This document shows, in pieces, positions 17,785-28,767 of a stretch of 64,000 nt of DNA; within the stretch, counting starts at the first letter, position 1, and every line of letters starts with the position of its first letter. The notes below the pieces were generated by a model, which saw only the letters and a program-made list of their open reading frames with translations, did no database searches and was not told the origin of the DNA. The stretch is taken from positions 558,001 to 622,000 of the forward strand of contig NZ_UAVP01000008.1 of assembly GCF_900446695.1 (NCBI RefSeq). The letters are read 5' to 3'. The position numbers and the translations under genes are program-made. Source of the DNA: Capnocytophaga sputigena (GTDB taxonomy: Bacteria > Bacteroidota > Bacteroidia > Flavobacteriales > Flavobacteriaceae).

Positions 17785-19224
17785 ATGAAACCATACCATT
17801 TATACATCGCCTTCCTCTTACTGCTCCTTACGGGATGTAAAAAAGAGGACTATATGGAGCTCTTCAAAGAGGGAAAACCCTTTGAATTGAAAGCTCCTAA
17901 AGAAAACGTAGCCTTAGATGCTGCCAACCCCGAACAAGAAGCGGTCAAATTCACTTGGACGGCAGCTTCCAATCACGGCACCAATGCCGCTATCACCTAT
18001 ACCTTCCAAATGGATGTGCAAGGCAACAACTTTGCGGGAGGTATCAGCGAGAATATAGGTCGTGAAGCCTATGAGAGAGTGTATAAAAATGAAGAACTCA
18101 ACAATCTATTGCTCAGCACTTTTAAAGTTGCAGTAGACACCGAAGTTACGATGGAAGTACGCATCATTGCTCAAGTAGCTTCTGGCGAGGGAATGAAACA
18201 ACACACCAACGTGAAGACGGTAGTGTTCAAAACGCATACCCCTATCAGCAATACGTTGTATATCATTGGTAGTGCCGCCCCTCACGGTTGGAGTGCCGAT
18301 CAAGCCGAAGAGATGAAACCCGTTGAGGGTACTCCTAAAGCCTTTGCGTGGTCAGGACGATTGTCTGCTGGAGAAATCAAGTTCATCACTACCAAAGGTC
18401 AGTTTATACCATCGTATGGCAAAGGCAGTAATAATAGCGAGTTGCACTTCCGCAAAACCGATGCCGATACGAGTGATAAGAAATTTACAATTGCCGAAAA
18501 TGGTGTCTATACCGTGAAAGTGAACCTCATCAATCTCACCATAAGCATCACCAAAGGCGAAGCGCCTGAATATACCGAGTTGTGGTTCGTAGGTGAACCT
18601 ACTGGTTGGAGCTTCAAGAAAATGACTGTAGACCCTGCCGACCCATTTGTGTTCCACTACAATGCCGATTTAGGCAATGGAGGTGAGTTCAAAATAGGCA
18701 CTAAAGAAGGCGATTGGTTAGCAGTATTTTTCCGTCCGAAAGAAAATAATACGGTTGAAGGTAGCGACCTCCCTGTGAAGAAATGGGCAGGCGACCCTGA
18801 TAACAAATGGAAAATTGCAGCAGGCACTTACAAGATTACCCTCAACACTCGTACGATGAAGATTGACATTGTGCCTTTCACTCCTTATGCAGGAATGTAT
18901 ATGATTGGTAGTGCGACCGATGCTGGTTGGGATATCAACAATCCTATCGCTATGACTGTCGATAGTAGCAATCCTAATGTCTTTACGTGGGAAGGCGACT
19001 TGAAAGCGGGCGAACTCAAATTCTCTTGCGACAAGAAAAGCGATTGGGGTGGCGACTGGTTCTTGGCTGCTAAAGCTGATAAAGCACCTGCTGGTGTTGA
19101 AGAACCGATGATTTTCAGCGCCCACGGCTCTAACCCCGATAACAAGTGGAAAATCAGCGAGGCAGGCACCTACAAAATCACCCTCAACCAACTTACCCAA
19201 ACGGTAGTAATTAAAAAACAATAA
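17785..19224 (+). CDS. SusE/SusF-like surface starch/glucan-binding lipoprotein
   Basis: The ATG at 17785 starts a lipoprotein signal (YIAFLLLLLTGCKKEDYMEL); the in-frame sequence upstream reads through the GC-rich hairpin and is not credible. Residues ~20-150 match the SusE N-terminal Ig-like domain (PFELKAPKENVALD...VKFTWTAA). Three repeated carbohydrate-binding-like modules follow: ~160-265 (YIIGSAAPHGWSADQAEEM), ~268-365 (LWFVGEPTGWSFKKMTV) and ~370-479 (YMIGSATDAGWDINNPIAM). Each has a conserved G-W and a later W or Y, and each ends in ...GTYKITLN/YTVKVN. By family, it tethers alpha-glucan at the surface near the SusCD pair. In module 1 the W/K spacing differs from the other two. Confidence 0.85.
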   Translation: MKPYHLYIAFLLLLLTGCKKEDYMELFKEGKPFELKAPKENVALDAANPEQEAVKFTWTAASNHGTNAAITYTFQMDVQGNNFAGGISENIGREAYERVYKNEELNNLLLSTFKVAVDTEVTMEVRIIAQVASGEGMKQHTNVKTVVFKTHTPISNTLYIIGSAAPHGWSADQAEEMKPVEGTPKAFAWSGRLSAGEIKFITTKGQFIPSYGKGSNNSELHFRKTDADTSDKKFTIAENGVYTVKVNLINLTISITKGEAPEYTELWFVGEPTGWSFKKMTVDPADPFVFHYNADLGNGGEFKIGTKEGDWLAVFFRPKENNTVEGSDLPVKKWAGDPDNKWKIAAGTYKITLNTRTMKIDIVPFTPYAGMYMIGSATDAGWDINNPIAMTVDSSNPNVFTWEGDLKAGELKFSCDKKSDWGGDWFLAAKADKAPAGVEEPMIFSAHGSNPDNKWKISEAGTYKITLNQLTQTVVIKKQ

Positions 19225-19265
19225 GTTAAAAAGTCTCCACATACCCAGCTGTGTGCACTCGCTGT

Positions 19266-19383
19266 CTTCCCCCAAGGGGAGGGAGTTTAAGAGAGTTCAA
19301 GAACAAAACATCTTTATACGTGTTAAACAACCCTCCTTTCCGTTCGCATCTGCGGATTGCCCCTCTCTCCTTGGGAGAGAGGG
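19266..19383 (+). promoter_or_regulatory. hairpins between susE-like and GH66 genes
   Basis: A small stem CTTCCCCCAAGGGGAGG (19266-19282) and a perfect 10-base stem with a 3-base loop (19361-19370 and 19374-19383) lie in this 208-base gap. Neither is followed by a T-run. They may separate mRNA segments of different stability. Confidence 0.45.
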
Positions 19384-19432
19384 AACGGGAGAGAGGCATT
19401 GTTAATTGTTAATTATTAATTATTAATTGAAA

Positions 19433-21172
19433 ATGAAAGCTTTATATACTCTATTCTTCGCCACTACGCTCAGCCTCTTCTCTTGCGAGAAGAACGATAC
19501 GCCTAGCAACAACCCTATTACATTCGGCGAAACTTATTTGAAAATAGATATCAGCACCGATAAGGCGGTCTATACCCCTAGTAGCACGGTGCGCTTCTCC
19601 TTGGCGAGTATGCCCTCTGGTTCCTACAAAGTGCGCTACTCTCACTTAGGCGAAATCATTAAAGAAGAACCTCTTACCAGCGCCTCTTGGCAATGGGTAA
19701 CCCCTGCCGATGACTACCGAGGTTATTTGGTGGAAATATACCAAGAAGCAGGCGGTAAACAAAATACTTACGGCAGTATCGCTGTGGATGTCTCTTCCGA
19801 TTGGACAAAATTCCCTCGCTATGGCTTCTTGTCTTCTTACGGCAAAAACGAACCTATTGAGAAGAATATCGACTTTATGAATCGCTGTCATATCAACGGC
19901 ATTCAGTTCTACGACTGGATGTACGACCACCACAAACCACTGGCTGGCACCCCTCAAAACCCTGCTAATGAGTGGCCTGACCTCTTCAAACGTCCCACTT
20001 TTCTTTCTACTGTACATGGCTATATCAGCGCTGCTCATAGCAAGGGTATGAAAGCGATGTTCTACAACTTGGCTTTTGGGGCGCTCAAAAATGCCGAAGC
20101 CGATGGAGTTGCCAAAGAATGGTTTCTCTATAAAGACAACCAACACAAAGAGAAAGATGCACACCTGTTAGGCGACTTTGCCCGCAGTAGTATCTACCTC
20201 ATTAACCCTGGCAATGCGCACTGGCAAAACTACTTAGCAGGGCGCAACAGCGATGTCTATGCCGTTTTTGGTTTCGATGGCTATCATATCGACCAACTCG
20301 GAGGGCGTGGCACAGTGTACGATTACAATGGCAATAGCATAGATCTCTTGCCTCAGTACGCTTCGTTTATCAATGCGATGAAAAGCACACACCCCGATAA
20401 ACGCCTTGTGATGAACGCGGTAGGACAATACGGTCAAACCGAAATTGCAGGTACCAATAAAGTGGATTTTCTTTATACCGAAGTATGGGACGAAAAAACC
20501 TACGACCAGTTAGCTCGCATTATCCTCGACAACTACAATCGTAGCAACAACCAACTCAAAACGGTATTGGCTGCCTATATGGATTACGAAAAATCTAAGA
20601 ATGCAGGTTTTGTAAACGAACCTGGCGTATTGCTCACCAATGCCGTGATTTTTGCCTTTGGAGGGGCTCATTTAGAGATAGGCGAACACTACCTCGCCAA
20701 TGAGTATTTCCCTAACAAAAACCTTCAAATGAAAGCCGACCTCAAAAAAGCGCTCATCACCTACTACGATTTCTTGGTGGCTTACCAAAACCTATTGCGC
20801 GAGGGCGGTAGCTATACCTCAGCGCAGGTAACTGCCGAAAATGCAACCATAGCGGCTTGGCCTGCTGCGAAGGATAAAGTGGCGGCTCTCACCAAAACCG
20901 TGAACGGCAAGGATATAGTGCATCTTATCAATTTCAACGGGGTAACCTCTATGGACTGGCGTGATACCAACGGTACTCAAAAGAAACCTACCACAGTAAC
21001 CGACCTTAAAACTACCGTTGCTGTAACTGCACACCCCAAAAAAGTATGGTTCGCCACCCCCGACCTCTTTGGCGGTGCTCCTCGTGCCGTAGAATTTACC
21101 TATAACAACAACCAAATCACCTTCACCCTCCCCTCCCTTAGCTATTGGGATATGGTGGTGATAGAGTATTAA
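19433..21172 (+). CDS. GH66 family endo-dextranase, lipoprotein
   Basis: The ATG at 19433 opens a lipoprotein signal (LYTLFFATTLSLFSCEKND; lipobox LFSC). The 579-residue protein has an N-terminal beta domain, then the GH66 (beta/alpha)8 barrel: FPRYGFLSSYGKNEP, the segment INGIQFYDWMYDHHKPL, FGFDGYHIDQLG (candidate nucleophile Asp287), and DFLYTEVWDE (candidate acid/base Glu350). It ends in a C-terminal beta domain (LSYWDMVVIEY). GH66 enzymes are retaining endo-alpha-1,6-glucanases (dextranases) or cycloisomaltooligosaccharide synthases; I see no CBM35 insertion typical of the latter, so dextranase is preferred. Surface anchoring next to SusCDE homologues fits cutting dextran outside the cell before import. 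Confidence 0.88.
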   Translation: MKALYTLFFATTLSLFSCEKNDTPSNNPITFGETYLKIDISTDKAVYTPSSTVRFSLASMPSGSYKVRYSHLGEIIKEEPLTSASWQWVTPADDYRGYLVEIYQEAGGKQNTYGSIAVDVSSDWTKFPRYGFLSSYGKNEPIEKNIDFMNRCHINGIQFYDWMYDHHKPLAGTPQNPANEWPDLFKRPTFLSTVHGYISAAHSKGMKAMFYNLAFGALKNAEADGVAKEWFLYKDNQHKEKDAHLLGDFARSSIYLINPGNAHWQNYLAGRNSDVYAVFGFDGYHIDQLGGRGTVYDYNGNSIDLLPQYASFINAMKSTHPDKRLVMNAVGQYGQTEIAGTNKVDFLYTEVWDEKTYDQLARIILDNYNRSNNQLKTVLAAYMDYEKSKNAGFVNEPGVLLTNAVIFAFGGAHLEIGEHYLANEYFPNKNLQMKADLKKALITYYDFLVAYQNLLREGGSYTSAQVTAENATIAAWPAAKDKVAALTKTVNGKDIVHLINFNGVTSMDWRDTNGTQKKPTTVTDLKTTVAVTAHPKKVWFATPDLFGGAPRAVEFTYNNNQITFTLPSLSYWDMVVIEY

Positions 21173-21180
21173 TAAAAAAA

Positions 21181-21220
21181 TTAGCAGATTAGCAAATTTT
21201 CTCATTTGCTAATCTGCTAA
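21181..21220. terminator. long inverted repeat between convergent genes
   Basis: A 17-base perfect stem (TTAGCAGATTAGCAAAT, 21181-21197; complement 21204-21220) with loop TTTCTC. On the minus strand it is followed by TTTTTTTATT, so it terminates the small lipoprotein gene and perhaps also the GH66 transcript. Confidence 0.7.
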
Positions 21221-21243
21221 CTAATAAAATAGGCTAATTATAC

Positions 21244-21609
21244 TTATAGTTTTTCTTTCTTTAAAACCTCTAAAACAGTATAGTGAGGTAGATATATCTC
21301 ATCTTGATAGGGTTCTCGGTTAAGAATTTTTTGTTCGCGAAGTACTTTTACAGTATAACGATAACCCGCTTCATAAGTGTCGAATTTTAAATATTCTTTA
21401 GCAACCATAAAAGTATTGTTAGATTCATCAGTAACCCTGTAACATTCTGTTTTAAAGTTGCCTGCACCCATTTGAAGAGTACATTCCTCTAAATGCCCGT
21501 CAATCACAAAAGTGTGATAACTCTTTTGAATTTCAAATTCAGGTTTTTCTTTTTTACAAGAAAGCAAAAACAACAAGGTAATAAGTGTGTAAAAAATAGT
21601 ATTTTTCAT
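21244..21609 (-). CDS. small lipoprotein with DUF4377-like domain
   Basis: The 121-residue product has a lipoprotein signal (IFYTLITLLFLLSCKKEKPE; lipobox LLSC). The C-terminal half (YEAGYRYTVKVLREQ, then YTVLEVLKKEK) matches the DUF4377 pattern in which a hydrophobic core strand is followed by a Leu-Glu-Val closing strand. It is on the opposite strand in the middle of the glucan locus and has its own full promoter, so it is not part of that operon. Function unknown. Confidence 0.6.
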   Translation of the reverse strand: MKNTIFYTLITLLFLLSCKKEKPEFEIQKSYHTFVIDGHLEECTLQMGAGNFKTECYRVTDESNNTFMVAKEYLKFDTYEAGYRYTVKVLREQKILNREPYQDEIYLPHYTVLEVLKKEKL

Positions 21610-21633
21610 AAGGAATAGATTTTAAATTCGAGA

Positions 21634-21664
21634 CAAAGATACTGTTTTATTTCTATAAATACAA
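21634..21664 (-). promoter_or_regulatory. promoter of the DUF4377-like lipoprotein gene
   Basis: Minus strand TTG (21664-21662), 20-base spacer, TATCTTTG (21641-21634), 25 bases before the ATG at 21609. Confidence 0.7.
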
Positions 21665-21781
21665 TTTTAATCTTTATTTTCAGAGATTATCCCCTTCACT
21701 TTTAAGAATTGTTCCCTTTCGGGGAAGCCTGTGAAGGCTCATAACTGAGTATATACACAACAATTGTGAGTAAGTGAATAA

Positions 21782-23995
<2,214 letters not shown>

Positions 23996-24017
23996 CAATT
24001 ACAGTAATATAATAGTG

Positions 24018-24057
24018 AAAAAAAAGCTGCTAAGCGACGTGCTTAGCAGCTTTTTTA
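24018..24057 (+). terminator. terminator after GH97 gene
   Basis: Stem AAAAAGCTGCTAAGC (24021-24035), loop GACGT, complement to 24050 and TTTTTT. A second hairpin, GGGTGGAGG (24104-24112) pairing with 24121-24129 before CTTTTTT, follows as a possible back-up. Confidence 0.85.
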
Positions 24058-24198
24058 AATGTTAAATTTTCTTTAAAGAAATTTAGGTTACTGTAAGGTA
24101 AATGGGTGGAGGTGGTCAGACCTCCACCCCACCTCTTTTTTATTTTATGGGGCAAAGATAATACATTTTTTTTGTAACCACCAAACAAACTTACCAAT

Positions 24199-24228
24199 TT
24201 GCTAATTTCCTAATTTTCCTTATTTTTG
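24199..24228 (+). promoter_or_regulatory. promoter of the DKNYY-like membrane protein gene
   Basis: TTG (24199-24201), 19-base spacer, TATTTTTG (24221-24228), 20 bases before the ATG. Confidence 0.7.
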
Positions 24229-24248
24229 CCTTTACAAATAAAATTTCT

Positions 24249-25406
24249 ATGAAGAAAGACCTCTTTTTCCCTGCTATTCTTGTAGGAATGCTTTTTGCTG
24301 CCCTTTATATCTACCTTGTTGCTGAATTTGCCACAGGTTTATATACAGAAGCGTGGTTTCTTTTTCTCCCTATCCCCTTGATTTTAGGGATATGGACATT
24401 CTATGCTATCTGCTGCAAGCACAAAATATCCTCCCTTATAGCGATAGGTTGTACCATTGCTTTTTTTGCGTGGATAATGGACGAATTAGATGTTTCTTTC
24501 TCTAAACTGAGAGCAGAAAAAACCTTGCCTATAGTTTACCGAGATTATAAAGATTTAGAGTATGATATATCAACTTGCGCCGAAGAAGGAGGAAATTGTA
24601 TTTACGAAGTTCCTACTAATGAATCGGAAGATTTAACAAGTTGTTTTCTCAATCGCCGAAATGAAGTGGTTATGGTTAAAGAAGATAGAATGTCTTCTTA
24701 TATTTTGAAATTCGATACCTTAGGCTATCAACAATCAATGGGTATTGCAACCGATAGAGACCATAAAAAAACTGCTTATATTTTAGATAATTATGTAATC
24801 AATATAGATAAAAATACCTATAGCACATTCTTCCTAAACGATGGTGAAAATTTCCTACCAATGACCTTTATCGAAGCATCTAAAAAATGGACACCAGCAC
24901 AGCAACAAAACTTTTTTGAAAACAATGTGAAAACTAAAGCCTCTTGTTTTAAAATAGTAAAGGGAGAACAGAATAAAGTCTTCTTCTTAAAAGACGACAA
25001 ATGGCAATATTTCTACACCGATATAGAAAGTGCTTCCTTTGGCAAAGACACCCTAAAAACACAATACAATTACCCTGAACTATTCGATGAAAAACGTTTT
25101 CCTAAACAAGAAAAAAGCTTAACTCGCAACTATATACGTCCGCAGTACGTACAAACCTACCGAGATAACTTTGGCTATACTACCATTTTGTATTATCATA
25201 TTGTGAAACCTTCACTTACCTATCATCTAAAAACTCGTTTCAAAACTGTAAAATCTCAAGAAGAACTGCGTTCCCTCCCTACCTATTACTTTAAAAATGA
25301 TACCGAAACTATAGAAACTTTTGGGTGGATAAGTCTGTATAGCCATAAACATTTGCAATATCAATTATTGAGAATAGGAAATCAAACATATAGAATAGGA
25401 AACTAA
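24249..25406 (+). CDS. membrane-anchored protein with DKNYY-like repeats
   Basis: The 385-residue product starts with about three transmembrane helices (residues ~7-30, ~35-55, ~60-78), followed by a soluble domain. That domain contains NYVINIDKNTYSTFFLNDGE and KDDKWQYFYTD, which resemble the DKNYY repeat family found in Bacteroidota and Fusobacteria surface proteins. No enzymatic motif is seen. It has its own promoter and lies between the GH97 and SusR-like genes; a role in glucan use is not supported by its sequence. Confidence 0.55.
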   Translation: MKKDLFFPAILVGMLFAALYIYLVAEFATGLYTEAWFLFLPIPLILGIWTFYAICCKHKISSLIAIGCTIAFFAWIMDELDVSFSKLRAEKTLPIVYRDYKDLEYDISTCAEEGGNCIYEVPTNESEDLTSCFLNRRNEVVMVKEDRMSSYILKFDTLGYQQSMGIATDRDHKKTAYILDNYVINIDKNTYSTFFLNDGENFLPMTFIEASKKWTPAQQQNFFENNVKTKASCFKIVKGEQNKVFFLKDDKWQYFYTDIESASFGKDTLKTQYNYPELFDEKRFPKQEKSLTRNYIRPQYVQTYRDNFGYTTILYYHIVKPSLTYHLKTRFKTVKSQEELRSLPTYYFKNDTETIETFGWISLYSHKHLQYQLLRIGNQTYRIGN

Positions 25407-25421
25407 AATCTAATTTGCTAA

Positions 25422-25452
25422 TTGGCAAATTGACAAATTTTTCTTACTTTTG
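25422..25452 (+). promoter_or_regulatory. promoter of the susR-like gene
   Basis: TTG (25422-25424), 20-base spacer, TACTTTTG (25445-25452), 23 bases before the ATG at 25476. Confidence 0.7.
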
Positions 25453-25475
25453 CCTCTGAAAATTAATGTTTGAAA

Positions 25476-27092
25476 ATGAAGTACAAAAGCCTTATCATAA
25501 CCCTCCTACTACTCCCCTACTGCGCTTTGGCGCAAATGGCGCAAAATCAAACGCTCATTCACGACCTCACCGCACTTATCAAACAGAAAGATAACTACAC
25601 ACAGCAAAAAGAACGCAAAATAAAGGAAGCTATCGACTTGTTACGAGTGCCCAATGCCTCTGCTGAACAACGTTATGCTATCAACCAACGCCTCTTCGAC
25701 GAGTTTAAAACTTATATATCCGACTCGGCGGTGAACTATGTGAAAGAGAATATCCGCATCGCTGAAGAACTCCAAAAAACCGACCTCCAAAACGATTCCC
25801 GCCTTTCCCTCGCCTCTCTCTACATCATTTCCGGCAACTACTTAGATGCTGCCGACCTGCTCAGGGCTATTGATAAAGAACAACTGCAAGAACCTCAGCT
25901 CATTCAGTACTACAACTGCTACCTCAACCTCTACAACAACTACGCTTTCAACAACCCTGATGCCAAAACCTATATCGCCAAAAGCGATGCCTACCGCGAC
26001 CTTCTTCTTAACTTAGTAGATAAGAATTCCACTCACTATATCCTCCTCTATGCCGGTGTGCTCACCGATGCCGGCAGATATGACGAAGCCGAAAAACTCC
26101 TCCTCGACCGCTTTGCCCTAATGCACACCGATGAACACGAAAAAGCCGTATTAGGCTATGTGCTCGGCACGCTCTACAAAAAGAAAAAGAATGTCCCTAA
26201 ACAAATAGAATACTTTGCTATTTCGGCGAGTTGCGACATCAAAGATGCGATTAAAGAAAATGCCTCGATGCTCGAACTTGCCTCAGCGCTCTTTCAATTA
26301 GGCGAAGTAGAGAACGCTTATACTTGTATCAAATCGGCGATGGAAGACGCTACTTTTTGCAACGCTCAACTGCGTTCCGATGAGGTGATGAAGATTTTCC
26401 CTATCATCGAAAAAGCCTATCAGGAACGCATTCACAGTCAGAATACCAAACTGCGCAACGCCCTGCTGTTAGTAGGGTTGTTTGCCGTTTTCCTCATCAT
26501 TGCCGTAGTATTGGTTACCCGCCAAATGAAGCGCATCGCCAAAATACGCAAGGAACTCTACCACAAAAACCAAGATTTAAAGCAACTCAACGAACACCTG
26601 CGCGAGGTAGTAACCCAACTCAACGAAAGCAACGAAGTAAAAGAAGCCTATATAGGCGAGTTTTTCAACTTGTGTTCGGTGTACATCAGCAAATTAGAGA
26701 AATACCAAAAAATGCTCACCAAAAAGGCAAAAGACCGCAATTGGGACGAACTCAACAAAGTACTCCGCTCTACCGAGATGATAGAGCAAGAGCTGAAAGA
26801 GTTCTACAAGCTGTTCGACGATATTTTCTTGCATCTATTCCCCCACTTTATCACCGAGTTCAACGCTCTATTAGCCGAAGACGAGCGTTTTGCCCCCAAA
26901 CCTCACGAAATGAGCCCCGAGTTGCGCATCTTTGCCCTTATCCGCTTAGGCATCACCGATAGTTCTAAAATAGCTACTTTCTTGCACTATTCCACCAATA
27001 CGATTTACAACTATCGCACCCGCGTGCGCAACAAAGCTATCGTACCGAGAGAAACTTTTGAAGAAATGGTAATGAAAATCGGGAAACGCTAA
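25476..27092 (+). CDS. SusR-like membrane-spanning transcription regulator
   Basis: The 538-residue product has a signal peptide (SLIITLLLLPYCALAQ), a periplasmic helical/TPR-like sensor domain (residues ~20-325), one transmembrane helix (~328-347, LLLVGLFAVFLIIAVVLVTR), a coiled coil (~350-385) and a cytoplasmic DUF6377-type domain ending in a helix-turn-helix (RLGITDSSKIATFLHYSTNT, then IYNYRTRVRNKA). This is the layout and length of Bacteroides SusR, which senses oligosaccharides in the periplasm and activates its sus operon. No HTCS or ECF sigma/anti-sigma pair is present near the PUL, so this gene, 1.5 kb beyond GH97, is the best candidate regulator of the dextran locus. Binding sites were not identified. 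Confidence 0.85.
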   Translation: MKYKSLIITLLLLPYCALAQMAQNQTLIHDLTALIKQKDNYTQQKERKIKEAIDLLRVPNASAEQRYAINQRLFDEFKTYISDSAVNYVKENIRIAEELQKTDLQNDSRLSLASLYIISGNYLDAADLLRAIDKEQLQEPQLIQYYNCYLNLYNNYAFNNPDAKTYIAKSDAYRDLLLNLVDKNSTHYILLYAGVLTDAGRYDEAEKLLLDRFALMHTDEHEKAVLGYVLGTLYKKKKNVPKQIEYFAISASCDIKDAIKENASMLELASALFQLGEVENAYTCIKSAMEDATFCNAQLRSDEVMKIFPIIEKAYQERIHSQNTKLRNALLLVGLFAVFLIIAVVLVTRQMKRIAKIRKELYHKNQDLKQLNEHLREVVTQLNESNEVKEAYIGEFFNLCSVYISKLEKYQKMLTKKAKDRNWDELNKVLRSTEMIEQELKEFYKLFDDIFLHLFPHFITEFNALLAEDERFAPKPHEMSPELRIFALIRLGITDSSKIATFLHYSTNTIYNYRTRVRNKAIVPRETFEEMVMKIGKR

Positions 27093-27114
27093 CGCAAAAA
27101 ATAAGCTACTTTAT

Positions 27115-27143
27115 TGCCAATCATTTTCTTTTTTGTAATTTTG
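27115..27143 (+). promoter_or_regulatory. possible galE promoter
   Basis: TTG (27115-27117), 18-base spacer (one or two short of the usual), TAATTTTG (27136-27143), 40 bases before galE. Confidence 0.5.
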
Positions 27144-27183
27144 TAGCGATAAAGAAATACAACCAGAAGAAATTAATAAACAA

Positions 27184-28209
27184 ATGAAAAAAATAGTAGT
27201 AACCGGTGGATTGGGCTTTATAGGCTCTCACACTGTGGTAGAATTGCAAAACGCTGGCTTTGACGTGGTTATTATCGATAACCTTTCCAATGCCCAAGAA
27301 AGCGTGTTAGAACACATTACTAAAATCACTGGCAAAAAGCCTCTCTTCGAGAAATTCGACCTCCGCGACAAAGCCGATGTGCAAGACTTCTTCAAACGTC
27401 ATCGCGATGTACAAGGACTTATACACTTCGCTGCCTCTAAAGCAGTAGGCGAAAGTGTGGAAAAACCGCTTTTATACTACGAAAATAACCTCACTTCATT
27501 GGTATATCTGTTGCAAGAACTCAGCAAGTTGCCCAAAGCACACTTCATTTTTAGTTCTTCTTGTACCGTGTACGGTCAGGCAGATGAGTTGCCTATCACT
27601 GAGAATGCTCCTGTGAAAAAAGCCGAATCGCCTTATGGTAACACCAAACAAATCAGTGAGGAGATTATTGCCGACACTTGTAAGGTTACCCCTTCGCTCA
27701 ACGCGATTGCCTTGCGCTACTTCAACCCTATAGGGGCACACCCTTCAGCTGAAATAGGCGAACTTCCCTTAGGCGTACCTCAAAACTTAGTGCCTTATAT
27801 CACCCAAATGGCTATAGGCTTGCGCGAAAAACTCTCCGTTTTTGGCGGCGACTACCCTACCCCCGATGGCACTTGTATTCGCGATTATATTCACGTAGTG
27901 GATTTGGCAAAAGCTCACGTGATTGCGCTTCAACGTTTGTTAGAAAGCAAGAATACTGAAAACTATGAAGTTTTCAATATAGGAACTGGTAAAGGTAGTA
28001 CTGTTTTGGAAGTTATCCAAAGCTTTGAAAGGGTATCGGGCAAGAAATTGAACTACCAAATTGTAGGTAGACGTGCTGGTGATATCACTGCTGCTTACGC
28101 CAATACTGATAAAGCCAACAAAGTACTCGGTTGGAAAGCCCAAAGTTCTTTAGACGATGCAATGCGCTCGGCTTGGCAATGGGAACAGAAGGTGAGAAGT
28201 GAGAAGTGA
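27184..28209 (+). CDS. galE: UDP-glucose 4-epimerase
   Basis: The 341-residue protein starts with the NAD-binding Rossmann motif GGLGFIGSH, followed by IIDNLSNA, the catalytic Ser-Cys-Thr region (SSSCTVYG) and the YGNTK motif carrying the catalytic Tyr and Lys. It also has the family motifs ALRYFNPIGAHPS and VFNIGTGKG. Length and motifs match GalE, which interconverts UDP-glucose and UDP-galactose in the cytoplasm. Its place after the glucan locus may be coincidental, since it has its own promoter and a terminator at 28233-28265. Confidence 0.95.
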   Translation: MKKIVVTGGLGFIGSHTVVELQNAGFDVVIIDNLSNAQESVLEHITKITGKKPLFEKFDLRDKADVQDFFKRHRDVQGLIHFAASKAVGESVEKPLLYYENNLTSLVYLLQELSKLPKAHFIFSSSCTVYGQADELPITENAPVKKAESPYGNTKQISEEIIADTCKVTPSLNAIALRYFNPIGAHPSAEIGELPLGVPQNLVPYITQMAIGLREKLSVFGGDYPTPDGTCIRDYIHVVDLAKAHVIALQRLLESKNTENYEVFNIGTGKGSTVLEVIQSFERVSGKKLNYQIVGRRAGDITAAYANTDKANKVLGWKAQSSLDDAMRSAWQWEQKVRSEK

Positions 28210-28232
28210 AAAATGAAAAGTGAAAAGTGAAA

Positions 28233-28265
28233 AATGGCTGTTCAGGCGAGGACTGAACAGCCATT
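28233..28265. terminator. terminator after galE
   Basis: Stem AATGGCTGTTCAG (28233-28245), 7-base loop, complement 28253-28265, then GTTGTTT. It lies between convergent galE and the minus-strand gene at 28271. A GTGAAAAGTGAAAAATG-type repeat runs just before it. Confidence 0.75.
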
Positions 28266-28270
28266 GTTGT

Positions 28271-28504
28271 TTAAAGGTTTAAATTTTTCAATTCCTGCTC
28301 TACATCAATATTGAGGATATGATAAAGCGTTTTGCGCGAAATAAAGAATTTAGGATAGATAAACTCTCGCCAAATCACCGTAATAGGGATATAACGCGCA
28401 TCGTGAGCGTTGAACTCATTCATTACCGCTTGGTAGCGCAGTAGTTGGTTGCGACGGCAAGTCTCCCGACTCCCATTGCCTTTAGATTTCATTGTTGTTT
28501 TCAT
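28271..28504 (-). CDS. small basic protein of unknown function
   Basis: A 77-residue frame (start at 28504, or ATG at 28492) encodes a basic protein: MKSKGNGSRETCRRNQLLRY, followed by AHDARYIPITVIWREFIYPK and a helical tail DVEQELKNL. The Arg-rich, helical N-terminus and TVIWREFIYPKFFISRKTLY could bind nucleic acid, but I recognise no family. It lies between a terminator on each side, so it is a single-gene unit. Codon use and composition look like the surroundings. Confidence 0.5.
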   Translation of the reverse strand: MKTTMKSKGNGSRETCRRNQLLRYQAVMNEFNAHDARYIPITVIWREFIYPKFFISRKTLYHILNIDVEQELKNLNL

Positions 28505-28704
28505 TGTTGTATAAATTGTTATTGATTATTCTATAAATAATTGTAACACATAGAGAAACACTAAAAAGGTGGTGATCTATTCATAGTTTTGCGATTTATT
28601 AACCCTGCAAAAATATAGACTTTATCTCTAATACACAAATATTTTTAGAGTATTTTTCTAAAATTCTTAGAATAGTAGTTTTAAGACATTAATTCTCAAG
28701 ATAT
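28505..28704. other. AT-rich gap without recognised gene
   Basis: Upstream region of the 77-residue gene. I see no consensus promoter, RNA or repeat in it. Confidence 0.4.
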
Positions 28705-28748
28705 AAAAAAAACCTCCCCTTGCAAAAGATTTGCAAGGGGAGGTTTTT
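28705..28748 (-). terminator. terminator of the PIN toxin-antitoxin operon
   Basis: Stem CCTCCCCTTGCAA with complement TTGCAAGGGGAGG, flanked by A-run and T-run. On the minus strand it follows the PIN gene ending at 28768 by about 20 bases. Confidence 0.85.
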
Positions 28749-28767
28749 GTTTTAAAGGAGTGTTATT

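Noticed and set aside
27184-28209. galE as part of the glucan locus
   Set aside because: It has its own promoter and terminator, and dextran use needs no epimerase.
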